In this document: one piece after another, positions 1 through 12,970 of the stretch
How positions within the stretch are numbered: position 1 is the stretch's first letter
Layout of the letters: each line of letters starts with the position of its first letter
Origin: Cordilura impudica
Taxonomy: Eukaryota; Arthropoda; Insecta; Diptera; Scathophagidae
Assembly: GCA_963682025.1 (NCBI GenBank)
Contig: OY821520.1
Coordinates: 241,607,855 to 241,671,854 of the forward strand
DNA length: 64,000 bases
Reading direction: 5' to 3'
Position numbers and translations under genes: made by a program
The notes under the pieces: model-generated
Told to the model about the DNA's origin: nothing
What the model saw: the letters and a program-made list of their open reading frames with translations, nothing else
Database searches by the model: none

Positions 1-619
1 TACAATAAGTTTTTAGCAAAAATTAAAATTGTGATTTTTTAAACAAATATTAACATATTTATGAAGATTACAAAGAGTTGCAATCGGCGCATATTTAAAA
101 AAATTACATGCTCTGAAAAGCCTTTGCATTTCAAAGTGGTCATTTTTGGATTCCTGTTACTTAGGCAATCTTACAATAGAGTGTTTCTGCATTTAACACT
201 TCAAAAGCGTTTAACCTTGACTGAAACAGCCTAAACACAGTGTTTCAATTTGAGCAGTATTTAAGAAATTGTATATTTATATTACCCTTTTAAACAATCA
301 CTTTAAAGCTGATTTCTGGTATTTTTAAGTCCATGAATATCCGTGTAAATGCCAATTAGAGCGTTAATATATTTTACAAAACTATTTCTCGAGAAATTCA
401 ATTGAAGGTATCCAAATATTAAATTTATAGATAACAGGAACACCGTTATTCCGTTTTAATTTACTACAGTAGAGGTCAAAATTTACCCCTAATCCAAAAA
501 TCCCCATCGATTAGATATTCACCCACCGTAAGAATAACAAACTCCCAGAATAATTGCTACAGTGTTACCAGAAAAATAAAAGTATGCTTCCTAAGTCTTT
601 TTCTTAAGCTTTTATATTT
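1..619. other. AT-rich sequence, nothing recognised
   Basis: No open frame of note, RNA gene or repeat shared with the rest of the window was seen on either strand. It ends where DINE-like element A1 begins. Confidence 0.5.
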
Positions 620-1514
620 TTATACCCAATACCACTATGTGGTTTGGGTATAATGACTTTGTGCTGCTGTTTGTAACTACCAAAAATATTTGACCTAGAC
701 CCATCTCTTATTGTACCGATCGAATCGGAATCACTATCTGATTCGATTTAATGATGTCCGTCTGTCCGTCCGTCCGTCCGTCCGTCCATCTGTGTGTCCA
801 TGTAAAGCTTGTAATCAAATGCAGGTCGCAAATATGAATATATTTTGATGAAATATAAGCGTATATACCTTTTATCGACCATAGGATGAACGCTATTGAA
901 ATTGGTGAGAATGGGTTCATGTTCAGACCTAGCCCCCATACAAATGACACCTATGAAATCGACTTAAATTGCCATAAGATCCAAATTATCATATAAATCT
1001 TAGTCAAATTAGGTTTGTTTGTGTTTATTACATCCATTAATCAGTAGTCCAAAAATGATCCCTATGGGACAACTCTTAGTCATAGGCCCCATATAGAGCT
1101 GCTTCCCCATCTTCACTTAAATCTATCAAAAAACAAAAATATTGCACTGATTCTTCTCAAATTTTGGTTGTATATATTTTTGCAAAATACAAGAGACCTT
1201 ACCAAACATGATCAGGATCGGTCCATTTTTGGGCCTAGTCCCCATATAGATATGGCGTCCGATATGAACTTTTTCGTACCTGCAGCCAAAAAAATTAATA
1301 AAAATCCCACTCAAATTTGGTTTATGCTTATTTTTTATATCCAGTTAGTTGGGTCTCTAAACGCATGGTATAGGGTATCATATGGTCGGTCTAGACCGAC
1401 TATAATTTTCTTACTTGTTTATATCCAGTTAGTTGGGCCTGAGATATAGGGTCTCTAAACGCATGGTATAGGGTATCGTATAGTCGGTCTAGACCAACTA
1501 TAATTTACTTGTTT
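620..1514 (+). mobile_element. DINE-1/Helentron-like non-autonomous element, family A, copy A1
   Basis: The element opens with TATACCC followed by a short inverted repeat around ACCACTATGTGGTTTGGGTA, then a (CCGT)n tract near 767-787. It closes with a subterminal repeat GGTATAGGGTATC, a hairpin (GGTCGGTCTAGACCGACT type) and CTTACTTGTT. The TATACCC...GGGTATC pair, the 3' hairpin and the T-rich terminus match the organisation of Drosophila DINE-1/INE-1 elements, which are mobilised by Helentron rolling-circle transposases. Other copies lie at 26773, 35795, 52384 and 59564 (minus). It has no coding capacity; the short frames inside it are chance. This copy carries two consecutive 3' ends. Confidence 0.8.
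1335..1514 (+). repeat. Tandemly duplicated 3' terminus of A1
   Basis: About 90 bp from ATATCCAGTTAGTTGGG through the hairpin to CTTGTTT occurs twice in a row. The hairpins lie at 1384-1401 and 1482-1499. The second unit retains a GAGATAGGG-like stretch that is missing from the first, so the units are diverged rather than a perfect duplication. Confidence 0.85.
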
Positions 1515-2640
1515 GAGATTACATTTGAAATTTTGTGGTGTTACTACGAAATGTAAGTTTTTTATTTTGGTAACATCACCTTTACGATTACACTAGTTTT
1601 CTTAGTATCCCACTTTGTCCCAAACCGTAAAATTATTTTATTCTTCCGCTATTGCGTTTGTGGCTGTCTTTTGAAGTCTTATTTTTTGTATTTTATGGGT
1701 AATTTTTCTTAGCTTAATTGTGTCTTTTCTTAAGGTTTTCGTTTATATGATTTAATTTCGTGTTATTGTTACTTAATTCAAGAGGAAATTATAATAAAAA
1801 ACCAAACCTTATATTAGACAAATGAAAAAAAAATGTAGCCTAGAACTAAAAAAAAAAACGGCAACCAATACCACCATAGGTAATAATAGGGTTTGTGGTA
1901 TGCAATAGTTCTGTTTTACTGGTGCGCCACCAGTTAACTGACATTGTCTCTTTTTGTGGATTATTTGCTACGATTCTCATACTAACAACATTTGCTTTTG
2001 ACTAAGGTTTGTTTTGTTGGTGGTGTCATGGTGGCATGTTGCTCTACAGTTAGATCATATTATGTGGTAATTGCATGCGGTAATCAAGTTATAAAAAATT
2101 ATAATTTCTTATAAGTTCATTTCTTCAAGAAATTGTAAGGAATTGTTATTGTCAAGTGTTGTTGTTATATTTTAGTGTTTTCTGAGAGTAGTTTTTTTGT
2201 CTTTTAATATGAAAGATATTAAGGCTAAATATGTAGTTTTTTATGATTAAACATTGACTTCATTATTTGGAAATTGTATTAACAATTCTTGCTTATGAGA
2301 GTATGAATAAAATAATATAAAATAATATTATGTATAAATGAACAACAGAATGACATTTCAATAGAATAATCACGAACAACAATGTTAAGCTTATTAAGGT
2401 AATGATCTTTAGAAAATGCATAATAATATATATGAGAGACTGATGAAATTGTAAAAAAGAAACCAGAAATATGGAACTGTTAGTACTTTATAATAATAAA
2501 TTATGTAATTTTGTGGAACATGAATAACTGATAATGACATTTAACAATAGAACCTTAGAACATTAGAAATGGATAAGGTTTAAAATTGAAATTTCAGATA
2601 TGATACTTTTAAAATGAAAGTTACATTTAATTAAAGGTAG
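1515..2640. other. AT-rich sequence, nothing recognised
   Basis: Homopolymer-rich DNA with no supported gene. It lies between A1 and the first array of ~19-bp repeats. Confidence 0.5.
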
Positions 2641-3221
2641 ATACATTTCCGCGAAATACGTAGATACTTGTCTAATAAAAGCTACTTTTTAAATAAAGGC
2701 TACTTTTTTTAAAAGAGGTCATCTAATTTTTTTAAGAAAATGTATATATTAATAAAGGCAATAAAACTACTTTTATACAAGAAATAAATTTTTTAGTAAA
2801 ACTTAATTTTTAATAAAAGGTAATTTTTTACCTTTACTTTAATAAAATATACTTTTGTAATAAAATATACTTTTTAATTAAAGTTACTTTTGTAATGAAA
2901 GGTACTTTTTGAATAAAAGGTACTTTTATAATGAAAGGTACTTTCATAACAAAAGGTACTTTTATAATAAAAGGTATTTTTATAATAAAAAATACTTTTT
3001 ATAAAACGAGATTTTTAATAAAAGGTACTTTTTCAATAAGAACTTATTTAATAAGAGCTACTTTATAATAAAATGTACTTTTTTAATAAAGATACTTTAT
3101 TAATAAAACATACTTTTTTAGCAAATTATACTGTTTTTAGTAAAAAGGCTTTTTCTTAACAAAAGGTACTTCTTCACAAAAAATTTACTTTTTTAATAAA
3201 GGCTACTATAAAAGGTATTTT
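2641..3221 (+). repeat. Degenerate ~19-bp tandem repeat array (plus orientation)
   Basis: Imperfect units of the form AATAAAAGGTACTTTTT follow one another with variable spacing of about 17-22 bp. The core AAAAGGTACTTTT is nearly palindromic, but the flanking AATA gives the unit a direction. The array stops at B1 and resumes in the same orientation beyond it at about 6000, so B1 was inserted into a pre-existing array. Confidence 0.8.
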
Positions 3222-5997
3222 TATACCCTCCACTCCAGTGTGCAGAGGGTATATATAAGTTTGTCATTCCGTTTGTAATAATTAGAAAAAAAATTTTGGA
3301 CGCCATAAAATGTATATATTTGTGATCCTTATAACAACAGGAGTTGATATAGCGATGTCCGTCTGTCCGTCTGTGGAAATCGTGATGACGGCTTCAATCG
3401 GGCAGCTAGGGTGCTGTTTAAAATCGTCCAAATCGATCGATTAGGGCCCGAGAGTTGAATGAAGAACTAAAAAAAGTCTTGAAAAAATATAATTTTCTAT
3501 GTTGTTCTTGTCACGATCACGCCCTCAATATGATAGCTTAGGTGATCATTTTAAGTGAGAATGCTTCACCAAATTCATGGAAAGATTTCTATTTCAAAAA
3601 TCATTAAAATCGGTGGAACGGGTCGAGGGAAATCTCTGAAAAATAAAAAAAAAATGAAAAATATGATGTTTCTGAATTGTTCTTGTTGTTATTCTAAATG
3701 TTGTGTTGTTGTCATAGCTGTTTTTGTGGTCGTTGTGGTAATAATATAATAAAAACTAACTCTTTGTACATTTTTTTATCAACTCTGGTAGAAAAATTTA
3801 ACAGTTTCCATTGTTTTGGCATCACTAAAAAATTTGTTAAATCATTTCTGTCATTGCCACGAGCCTGCCTGCAAAATTTCAGACCGAATGGCTCACGGGA
3901 AATTGGTTAAAATCGATCCAAAATTTTTTCGACAAGCAGACACTACGAGTTAAAATAAAGGGAGAAAAAATTCACCAACATCTTAAGCAAATAATGCTAA
4001 AATACCTAGTTGTTAATAAAAAAAAAAAAAAAATCATGTAAATATAGCAAAAAAAATTTTATGTATAAATTTATTTATAAATTTATATAAACATATTAAA
4101 TAATACAAATAATATACATATATTATATATGTATATCCATAACAACTGCATGTTAGAAATAAGTCGGTATATTATTTTATTTACATAAAATTCTGCAATA
4201 TTTTGTTGTGAGGAAAATACATTTCTTTTGCATTAACAGAGTGTCACTTCATTTTGCTCAGCGTGACTATGCTACAGTAGATGGCGCCACAATTTTTGTT
4301 TGTTCTAATTAGCTTTACAATAGTTATTTCTATTTTAATATGAATGTCAATATTTTCAACTGGATATTATACAGAACAATGTTAAGAGTATACACGGGCT
4401 GGTCTTTTGTTTCATACGTATTTTCATTATTCTTTTACAAATATGAACATAAGTTTGGCATATTAACTTTTTGTTGTCTTTACAAAATAGAGTTACCGAG
4501 TTCATCAATGTGTTTTTTGCTTTCAAAACAATTCTACATAGTTATATAGAATTATTATTCTGCTTTACCTACAAAATATCTGATTGCGATTACATCTAAT
4601 TTTTAAAAATTGTTTATAATTACTAAAGCATTATTATTCACATAAATACAAAATTGCACTTTTTAAATTTTCCATTCAAATTTAAGAAAATATCAATTCT
4701 AAAAACTGGAATTAAAATTTCCAATTCTAAATTACAATTAATTGAATTTCAGAAAATCATATCAAAACGTCGGAATTATAATTTTAAATTTAGAAGACAT
4801 CAATTGCATCTTTAATATATAAATTTTATTCGTTAAACACAAATTGAAATTCCAAAAAAAAAAAAAAAACACCAAGTACCTATGTTAAATTTAAAAAATT
4901 TTTACATTTAAAAAAAATATTGACATTCAGAAGAAATTAATAGCTTTTCAGTATCGCGGTTCAGTAACTTCTTTTAACGATAGTCGAATCGTTAAAAAAA
5001 GAAAATTGCAAAATTATCCGTAAAATTTTTAAACGATATTCGCTATTGTTAAAGTCAGCTGTTGTTGTTATCTAAACGACAACCATTTTTGTGTTCTTCA
5101 TTCAATCGATAAAAACTTAAATTTTTAGGTTGAAATGTCGTCATACATAAATAAAAATCATAAAATAGTGAAAATATTTTGCTTTAATTAAAAAACTTTT
5201 TTTATATAAATAAAAAATTAAATAGCATATTCAATTCATTATTTCATTTTCAAATAAATATACAGAAATATTAGTAAAAAATAAAGATATTAAACATAAA
5301 CATAAAATCATCTTGTCAAACACGAAGTAATTTGTTTTTTTCTATTCTTCTTTATGTTTTTCGCTTATTTTGACAGAGATGCCACTCGTTTACAATTTAA
5401 ATAAATAGAAAAATAGATTTGTCGACTGTCGTTAGTGCAAACAACAATAGCTGTCGATATATTTTGCTATTGTCGGATCGTTGAAATTTACAGAATCACA
5501 CTACAGAAAACATTAATTTAAATTCAAAGAATTTTAGAAAACCTCAAATGATATTTAAGAATTGCAAACATAAAAATTGTTACATAAATAAACGCAATTT
5601 GATGAGAATGTTATTTATATATAAATTTTCATAATTTTTTTTGGATGAATATTTGAAGTTCTTCAGAAAATAAAGATAACAAATTATTTAATTTAAAATG
5701 TTAGGGAAATTTGGTTTTTTGCGTTTGGCATCCCTAATTTGATTATTTATTATTATAAATTTATTCTCTATATTTTTTCCGAATATGGCAATATTTTAAT
5801 AAAAAAGTTGAGAGGTTATAGGTATATAACCTAAATGCATGCTGATCAGCAACCACGATGAAAAGACGAAAACCAACCCAAACAATTTGCTGAAATAATT
5901 TGGTATTAAGTTCAACAAATTGTTTATTATCAAGACTCAAACCGAGGTGGAGGGTATCAAAGATTCGGTACAGCCGAATTTAACACTCTTACTTGTT
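3222..5997 (+). mobile_element. DINE-1/Helentron-like element, family B, copy B1 (most complete)
   Basis: The left end is TATACCCTCCACTCCAGTG followed by AGAGGGTATATATAAG and, ~100 bp in, GATGTCCGTCTGTCCGTC. The right end is GAGGTGGAGGGTATC, a hairpin ATTCGG-TAC/AG-CCGAAT at 5963-5979, then TTAACACTCTTACTTGTT. The subterminal inverted repeats ATACCCTCCAC/GTGGAGGGTAT and the 3' hairpin are the DINE-1 arrangement. The ~2.5 kb core has no coding potential and is shared almost throughout with B2 (22618), B3 (39082) and B4 (51460), so this is a long, homogeneous non-autonomous family. It is inserted in the ~19-bp repeat array. Confidence 0.8.
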
Positions 5998-7050
5998 TTT
6001 AATAAAATTTTCTTTTATAATAAAAGGCACTTTTTTGGTAAAATGTACTTTTTGATTAAAAGGTACTTTTTGATTAAAATGTACTTTTGAGATTAAAAGG
6101 TACTTTTTGATTAAAAGGCACTTTATATCAATAGGTACTCATTTAATAAAGAGTACTTTTTTTTTTAAATAAAAGGTACTTTTAAATTTCTAGTAAAAGG
6201 TACTTTTTTAATAAAAGGTACTTTTTTACTGCAGATACTTTTTCATGAAAGATACTTTTTTAATAAAATTTACTTCTTTAATAAAAGGAAATTTTTTTAA
6301 TAAGAAGTTTTTTTTTAATAAAAGGTATTTTTAATAATATACACTTCTTTAATAAAAGGCACTTTTTAATAAAAAATACTTTTTACTAAAAGGTTTTTTT
6401 TACTGAATATACCTTTTTAATAAAGGTACTTTTTTAATAAAGATATTTTTTGAATAAAATGTACTTTTTTAATAAAAGGTACTTTTTTTAAATAGAGGTA
6501 CTATTTATTAGAAGGTACTTTTTAAAAAGAGGTGTGTTATTTAATAAAAGACACTTTTTTAATAAAAGGTATTTTTTTAATAAAAGGTTACATTTTATTA
6601 AGAGATACTGTTTTAGTAAAACGTACTTAAATGGTATTTTATGCATTAAAATTACTTTTTTCATAAACTGCACTTTTTTCTGAAAGCACCGTTTTCATAA
6701 CGGCACTTTCTTACGAAGAGGTAATTTTTAAGGAAGGTATTTCATAAACAGCACTTTTTTACTAAAAGGTACTTTTCAAGAAAAGCTTTTTTTTTTATTT
6801 TTATAAAACGTACTTTTTTAATAAGAGGTAATTTTTTTGGTAACAGATACTTTATTGATAAAAGTTTCTTTTTTAACAAAAGTTACTTTTTCCGTAAAAG
6901 GCATTTTTTAAAAAAAGTTATTTTTTAATAAAAGGTACTTTTCCAATAAGAGGTATTTTTTTAATAAAAGATACTTTTTTAATAGAAGGTATTTCTTTAA
7001 TAAAAGGTACTTTTTTAACAGAGGTACTTTTCGGAATAAAAAATTACTGG
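5998..7050 (+). repeat. ~19-bp repeat array, continuation (plus orientation)
   Basis: Continuation of the array interrupted by B1, with units like AATAAAAGGTACTTTTTT and scattered losses of the GGTACT core. Short frames rich in Leu and Lys (for example on the minus strand at 6488-6673) are translations of the repeat, not genes. Confidence 0.8.
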
Positions 7051-7915
7051 TTGTAATAAACAGTTAACCAATTTAAAATAATTTTGAAATGAAAAGTAAT
7101 TTTTAATTTATTATAAAATATTTCCAATTTGAAGTCATTGCTTTAACTTCTTTGAATGCTTGTAATAGAATCAAACATAATTTATTCAGAGCAAAAATTT
7201 TATTTAAAATGTAGTTTAACTGAAGTTTTAAAAAAATTTTAGAGCTAAAACTTTTTATAATAAAAAATGCTATCTATACTCAGAGAGAAAAAGCTTATAT
7301 TTAGAATAATTATTTTATCAGGAACATAGTAGAAGGGTGGTCGGTTATAGCTCATGATTTTCAGAATATTTTTGGCCCTATAATTAAAAAAAATGTCGTA
7401 CAAAATACTACAACTTCTATTTATTTGTTCAAAAAACCACTGTCAAAACTTTTCTATTATTATATGTATGTATATATGATTTTTTAACACCTCGCAACCT
7501 ACTTATTAGTTTTAATAGCAAAAAAAAAAATAAGAGTTTTTGTGTTAAATGTTTAGCCATTTATGAATTTTTTTAAATCCCATAATTTCTTTGTATACAA
7601 CTAAAATTCTTTAAAGCCATAAACTAGTTATTAAATGAAATATGTATATATAATTAATAGCAAAATATTAGCCGCTACTACAAAAAGAAATCAACTACAG
7701 ACAAACACACAAAAAATTAAAAAAAAGAAAAATGAAAAAATCATAAACAATTTTCAGAATTATAAGTTAGCAAAACAAAACAAAAACAAAAGATGTGAAA
7801 GTAAAAATAAACCGTTAAAAATTATTTGTATAAACTCAAATATATGACGATGTTAATTATTTATACATGTTTTACAACTTTTTTAAAAATAATCTAGTAA
7901 TTTTTTTAAAGGATT
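7051..7915. other. Spacer between oppositely oriented ~19-bp arrays
   Basis: AT-rich non-repetitive DNA without a convincing gene; a Lys/Asn-rich 70-residue frame at 7635-7847 looks like chance. The ~19-bp repeat runs in one orientation to the left and the other to the right, so this would be the loop of a foldback structure. Confidence 0.5.
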
Positions 7916-9475
7916 TTAGTTCCCTCTAAAGAAAGTAGTACCTGTTTAAAAGAAGTACCTTTCTCAAAAAGTGTCTTCTTAAAAAAAGTAGGTTTCTTAA
8001 AAAAATTTTTTTTCATTAAAAAAAAAATCTTCTCTAAAAAACATTTCTTAAAAAATTATCCCTTTTTAAAAAGTACCTTTTTTTAAAAAGTGTACTTTGC
8101 CTAAAAAATTAATTTTTCTTCAAAAAGTACCCATTCTTAAACAAGTTTCTTTTTTATTATGTACCTTTTATGATGTATCTTTTAAGAAAGTAGCTAATTT
8201 AAAATAATGAATTCCTTAAAATAGTACATTTTCGTAAAAGAGTACCTTTTTTTATAAATAAGTACCTGTTTCTTTAAAAGTGCCAATTCATAAGCGAGCG
8301 TTTTCTTCATAGAATAATTTTTCTTAACAAAGTATCTATTTATTTAGATAATAAATTCTCTTAATATAGTAATCTTATTACAAAAATAAGTTTATCAAAA
8401 AAGTACTTTTCTAAAAAGTGAAATTTCTGGGAAAAGTAAATTTTTATTGAAAAGCTACCTTTTCTATAAAATCAAACTTTTTTAAAAAGTACCTGTTCTT
8501 AACAAGTAGGCTTTGTTAAAAAAATTACTTTTTTTTGGGTACCTTCTCTCAAAAAAGCTAAATTTTTCTTTAAAAATACCTATTCAAAAAAAAGTACCTC
8601 TCATTAGAAAATGCTTTTTTTTTAAAAGTATCTTTTATAAAAAATGCGTTTTTTTTAAAGTACCTTTTATTAAAAAATGCTTTTTTTTAAAGTACCTTTT
8701 ATTAAAAAATAGATTTTTTTAAAAAAGAATATTTTCTCAAAAAAGTAAATTTTCTTAAAAAACTAAATTTTCTTAAAAAGGTAAGTTTTCTTTAAAATGT
8801 GTATCTTCGTCAAAAGAAGCTTCTCTACAAAAGTACCTTTTCTTATAAAGGTACCTTTTCTTAAGGGATTGACTTTTCTTAGAAACATACCTTTTCTTAA
8901 AAAAGTATTTTTTTATATAATAAATTATCTCAAATAGTACCTTTTTTCCAAAGTAAGTTTTTTAAAAGTACCTTTTCTTAAAAAACTACCTTTTTTTAAA
9001 AAAAATACCTTTTCTTAAAAAGGTATCTTTTCTTGTAAAAGCACTATTATTTAAAAGTATCTTTTCTTAAAATAATGAATTCTATAAAAATAGCATCTTT
9101 TCTTAAAAAAGGTACCTTTTTCATATAAGTACCTTTTCTTATAAAATACCAATTCCTAAGGCAGTATTTTTTTTTTTAACAAACATTTTCTTAAAAAAGT
9201 ATCTCTTCATAATATAGTACATTCTCTTAGAAAGGTATCTTTTTAATGATAAATTCTCTAAAAATAGTATCCTCTCTTAAAAAAACTAGTTTATTAGAAA
9301 AGTACTTTTTTAACAAAACACCTTTTTGTTAAAAGTACAATTTCTTGAAAAAGTATTTCTTTTTTCAAAAAAGTACCTTTACTTGAAAAAGTATCATTTC
9401 TTGAAAAAGTACCATTTCATAAAAAAATAAATTTTCTTTAAAAGTAATTCTTTACAATGTAAAAAAAAGTACAGT
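7916..9475 (-). repeat. ~19-bp repeat array (minus orientation)
   Basis: Units read CTTAAAAAAGTACCTTTT, the reverse complement of AAAAGGTACTTTTTTAAG, over about 1.55 kb with heavy point decay. The length is close to the summed left-hand array (about 1.6 kb once B1 is removed). One stray unit lies at about 9575-9595. Confidence 0.8.
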
Positions 9476-10093
9476 TTTTTGTTATTGTCATTATTTATTA
9501 GATTTATAATATAACTTATAAGACTAATACAGATTATTGAGAAAAGCTACAAATGCTATCAGCTCTGCACCGTTTTTTTAAAAAGTACCTCTTCTTAATA
9601 TTCAATAAACAAGTATTTCAATTTATTTCCACATCAATATTTCTAGCTTATTTGAAATTACCTTGGATATGGTGTTATCCCATTTATTTAAAACTCATTC
9701 ATTGCTTGCTTTTAATTTGTAAGTTATTATATATTTATTAGCATATATGGCTGATTTGAAAAAAAAAATTTTTATACAAATTAGTAAAACCAAATATACT
9801 TTAGTGGGTCATTTTTTTTTCAAACTAACAAACTTTCAGCCAAATTTATATTTTTAAGATATGTTAAACAAATAATGACCACACATCATTAATGATTATG
9901 AGAGCATAACGGTAGAACCACTTCCATTTCACATAGATTATACTTATATGAAGAAAATAAAAGTGGTTAAAATTATTTCTAAATTTAAATTTCTTACTTT
10001 TTTCTGTATATGGAAGTCAAAATGAAAGCAGAATTATGTATGAGATAAAGGAAGTAAAAGCCATTAAATTCTGGTCAGTTTTTTATTTTAATA
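9476..10093. other. AT-rich sequence, nothing recognised
   Basis: No supported gene. The last two bases (TA, 10092-10093) form the left target duplication of the Tigger-like element. Confidence 0.5.
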
Positions 10094-10112
10094 CAGCGGT
10101 TTCCCGGTTTAA

Positions 10113-12666
10113 CCCTTAAATGCATATTGTTGCCAATTGTCTATAATCCAGTTCCACTTAATTTTAGTCATGACCTTGATTGTGTGCATTTATAAAAGCT
10201 TGTTCCTAAGTACATACAATAATAACAATGTGAAAAGAACCATTAAAATATGTTTTGGCTGCTTAGTTTTATAAATTTTTGACATTTTATTGTGGTGCGT
10301 GATAGAGATCAGTGTGTTGTTTGAAGTAACATTTTATATTTTTGAGTTTCCTATAAAGAAGTGAGTTATCTAATTGGAAAAAAAAAATATTTCTGATCTA
10401 TTGCCAGGTAAACTACTAAAAATCTGATTGGGTAAATGAGAGATTTTTGGGAAATACTATATGTTGACAAATGTCTACATTATGCGTTTGCCAAATATCT
10501 AATAATAAACGGTTACTTTTGGTTTTTTACTATTTTTTAAATTTATTTGCTTTGAGTTTTAGAATGCCAAAGAGTTTAAAGGATAAAGATATCGAAGAAT
10601 TTCTCACCTTTCTTGAAAATGGTGATATTTCTGAAGACGAAGTGGATGTGGGTGACCTCAGCGAAATTGGTTATTACCCTGACGACGCTCAAGATCTAAT
10701 GAAAGAATTAGAGGACAATAGTGATGATGATGAAGATCCAGACAATGAAGATCCTTCCTTAGGTGGGGAAGCAGGCCGATCGTTAGACGATTATCAGTTC
10801 AATAATCCGGCTCCAGGTCCATCATATATCCAATCACATTCAAGCGTCCCCGGTGTTGCAGATTGGAGGCAATGAAGCGGGGAACTTATTTGGAAAAAGC
10901 GCAATTTGGAATACAGTGAAGATCGCATACATTTTATGGACAATACAGACCTGTCCCCCCGATTATCTATACTTGAGACTTCATTCCAATTTTTTTCTGA
11001 ATTTATAAATGAGGATATCCTCAGTGTCATTGTCGAACAAACTAATTTATATACCACGCAAAAAATGGTCTCCAACTGTCCTCCTGTAAATGCTACTGAA
11101 ATCCGTAAATTTCTAGGTATCATCATATTTATGTCTGTGTATCATTATCCAAATGTAGGATCCTACTGGGGTAAATATGGGTTCAATCATATACAACAGG
11201 CGATGATGCTAAACAGATTTGAGAAGATAAGGTCCGTAATTCATTTCAATGATAATTCACAGCACAAACCTATTGGTCACCCGAACCATGACCGTCTTCA
11301 TAAAATAAGACCATTTGTGGAACACTTGAATAAATTGTTTGTGAGTGTTGCAACATTTGAACAAAGGCTCTCTTTGGATGAACAAATGTGTTCCACTAAG
11401 GTAGCACATTTTATGAAACAATACTTACCCAACAAACCCCATAAATGGGGTTTAAAGTTGTTTGTTTTGTGCTCGCTATCTGGATATGCATATAGTTTTG
11501 AAATATATTCAGGTAAGCAAGATATTGACAAGTTGTCTGATGAACCTGATATCGGCGTAGTCGGCAATACAGTGGTGAGATTGTGCCATTCAATTCCACC
11601 CAAAATGAACCACATAATATATTTCGATAATTTTTACACGTCTGTTCCTCTACTGTATTACCTATGTACTCAAGGAATATATGCATTGGGTACTATTCAA
11701 AGGAACCGGCTCGGAAAGAAATGCAAATTGCCGACTATAAAAGAATACATGAAACATTCTGTTGCCCGAGGAACCTATGAGGAACAAGTTGCTGATTATG
11801 AAACTGTGGATATTTCAGTGACATGCTGGAAAGACAATAAACTAGTCACATTAGCGTCAACATATGTGGGCGCTTAACCAGCAGAAACTGCAAATAGATA
11901 TGACAAAAAGCAGAAGAGACAGATCTCAATAGCTTGTCCAAAAATAGTAAAAGATTACAACGCCCATATGGGAGGAGTTGACTTCATGGACAGCTTTTTG
12001 GGCAGGTATAAGATCAGGGTGAAAAGTCGCAAGTGGTACATTCGATTATTTTATCACATGATTGATTTGGCAGTAATCAATTCATGGGTACTATATAAAA
12101 AAAATACCCAAATTATACATTAGCAGACTTTAGGTCAGAGCTGGCGGAGACATTATGCTCCTATAAAACGTATAACTTAAATAAAAGAGGAAGACCCTCA
12201 ACCAGTCATATGGAAATGCAGATAGAGACCAAAAAAACATCGATGTCCTATGAAATCTATACCGCCGCAGGATATTCGAACGGATGGTATAGTCCATGAC
12301 GAAAATCGATGCGGTTCTAAGAATAGATGTAAGATTCCAGGTTGAAATGGATTTTCAAGGACTGAGTGCATCAAATGTAAGGTTTCTTTATGCCACAACA
12401 AAAATCGTAATTACTTTGCATTATTTCATTCATATGTATATATAATGAATTTTATATAATGTAAATATATGACTATATTTTATGTCTCAAAAATTTTAGT
12501 AGCAAACGCATATTGTTGCTAAAAGTCTACATACATCTTTTTTAAAAATATATAAACTCAAAACTATTACCTAGATTTTTTAAATTATTTTTTACGTAAT
12601 CTCCGACTGAATTTCTATAGAAAAAATTTTTTTTTAATTCAAAATAAATAATCATGCATTCAAGGG
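10113..12666 (+). mobile_element. piggyBac-like DNA transposon (2554 bp)
   Basis: The ends are CCCTTAAATGCAT and, inverted, CCCTTGAATGCAT, bounded by TTAA at 10109-10112 and 12667-12670, the target duplication diagnostic of piggyBac. Removing the element with one TTAA restores a continuous Tigger terminus (GGTTTAACGAATTC). A motif GCATATTGTTGC recurs just inside the left end (10121) and at 12508, a possible subterminal transposase site. The transposase inside is broken, so this copy cannot encode a complete enzyme. Confidence 0.9.
10564..12410 (+). pseudogene. piggyBac transposase (DDE_Tnp_1_7 type), broken
   Basis: From the ATG at 10564 (chosen over the upstream ATG at 10471, which adds a hydrophobic leader unlike the family) one frame runs to a TAG at 12121. 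It starts with an acidic Asp/Glu-rich N-terminus followed by the catalytic domain. The first Asp lies in SLDEQM (~11377), the second in YFDNFYTS (~11624) and the third in GVDFMDSFLG (~11980). In-frame stops interrupt it at 10873-10875 (TGA) and 11875-11877 (TAA). A one-base shift in the A-run near 12100 precedes NYTLADFRSEL and the Cys-rich tail (IKCKVSLCHNKNRN at ~12370-12410), itself preceded by a stop. Families of this kind cut and paste at TTAA in the nucleus. The identification is firm; the copy is inactive. Confidence 0.9.
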
Positions 12667-12970
12667 TTAACGAATTCTCGGTTTAACGAAATCGCGATTT
12701 AACGAACAGCCAAATATTTACATAGAGTACCTTATATTACGAATGAAAACATGATTTAGTACTCGATATAAAGAATTAAACAGAAAAATTTGTTTAAAAT
12801 AATTAAAAATAAGAAAAATTAAACAAAAGGAGAAGAATTTATTGTTCCTGTATATGCAAAACTAGAGAGGCGAAATAAAATCTGTGTAAATATATGTTCT
12901 ATTTTAATATTTAAAATTCCTTACTTTATAAAAAAGTCTGTTAATGCAAACAAACTCAAACAAAAGAAAT

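Noticed and set aside
1168..1449. 93-residue frame, with relatives at 27114, 52890 and 59682
   Set aside because: They recur only because they lie in the same part of family A; frames carry stops at different points, on both strands, and show no protein features.
2641..3221. Possible CRISPR-like array (short direct repeats)
   Set aside because: Units are degenerate, with no unique spacers of constant length and no cas genes; the sequence is eukaryotic.
8513..8722. Lys/Phe/Leu-rich 'KKVPF'-type peptides, also at 6488-6673 and 22461-22658
   Set aside because: They are read directly from the ~19-bp repeat units in the arrays; similar peptides appear in any frame of those arrays.
10471..10563. 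Extended N-terminus of the piggyBac transposase
   Set aside because: The ATG at 10564 starts the acidic MPKSL region expected of the family; the upstream hydrophobic extension is likely chance.
10906..10920. Independent start codon for the second piggyBac frame
   Set aside because: It is in the same frame as the upstream part; the break is a single TGA at 10873-10875, so this is an internal Met.
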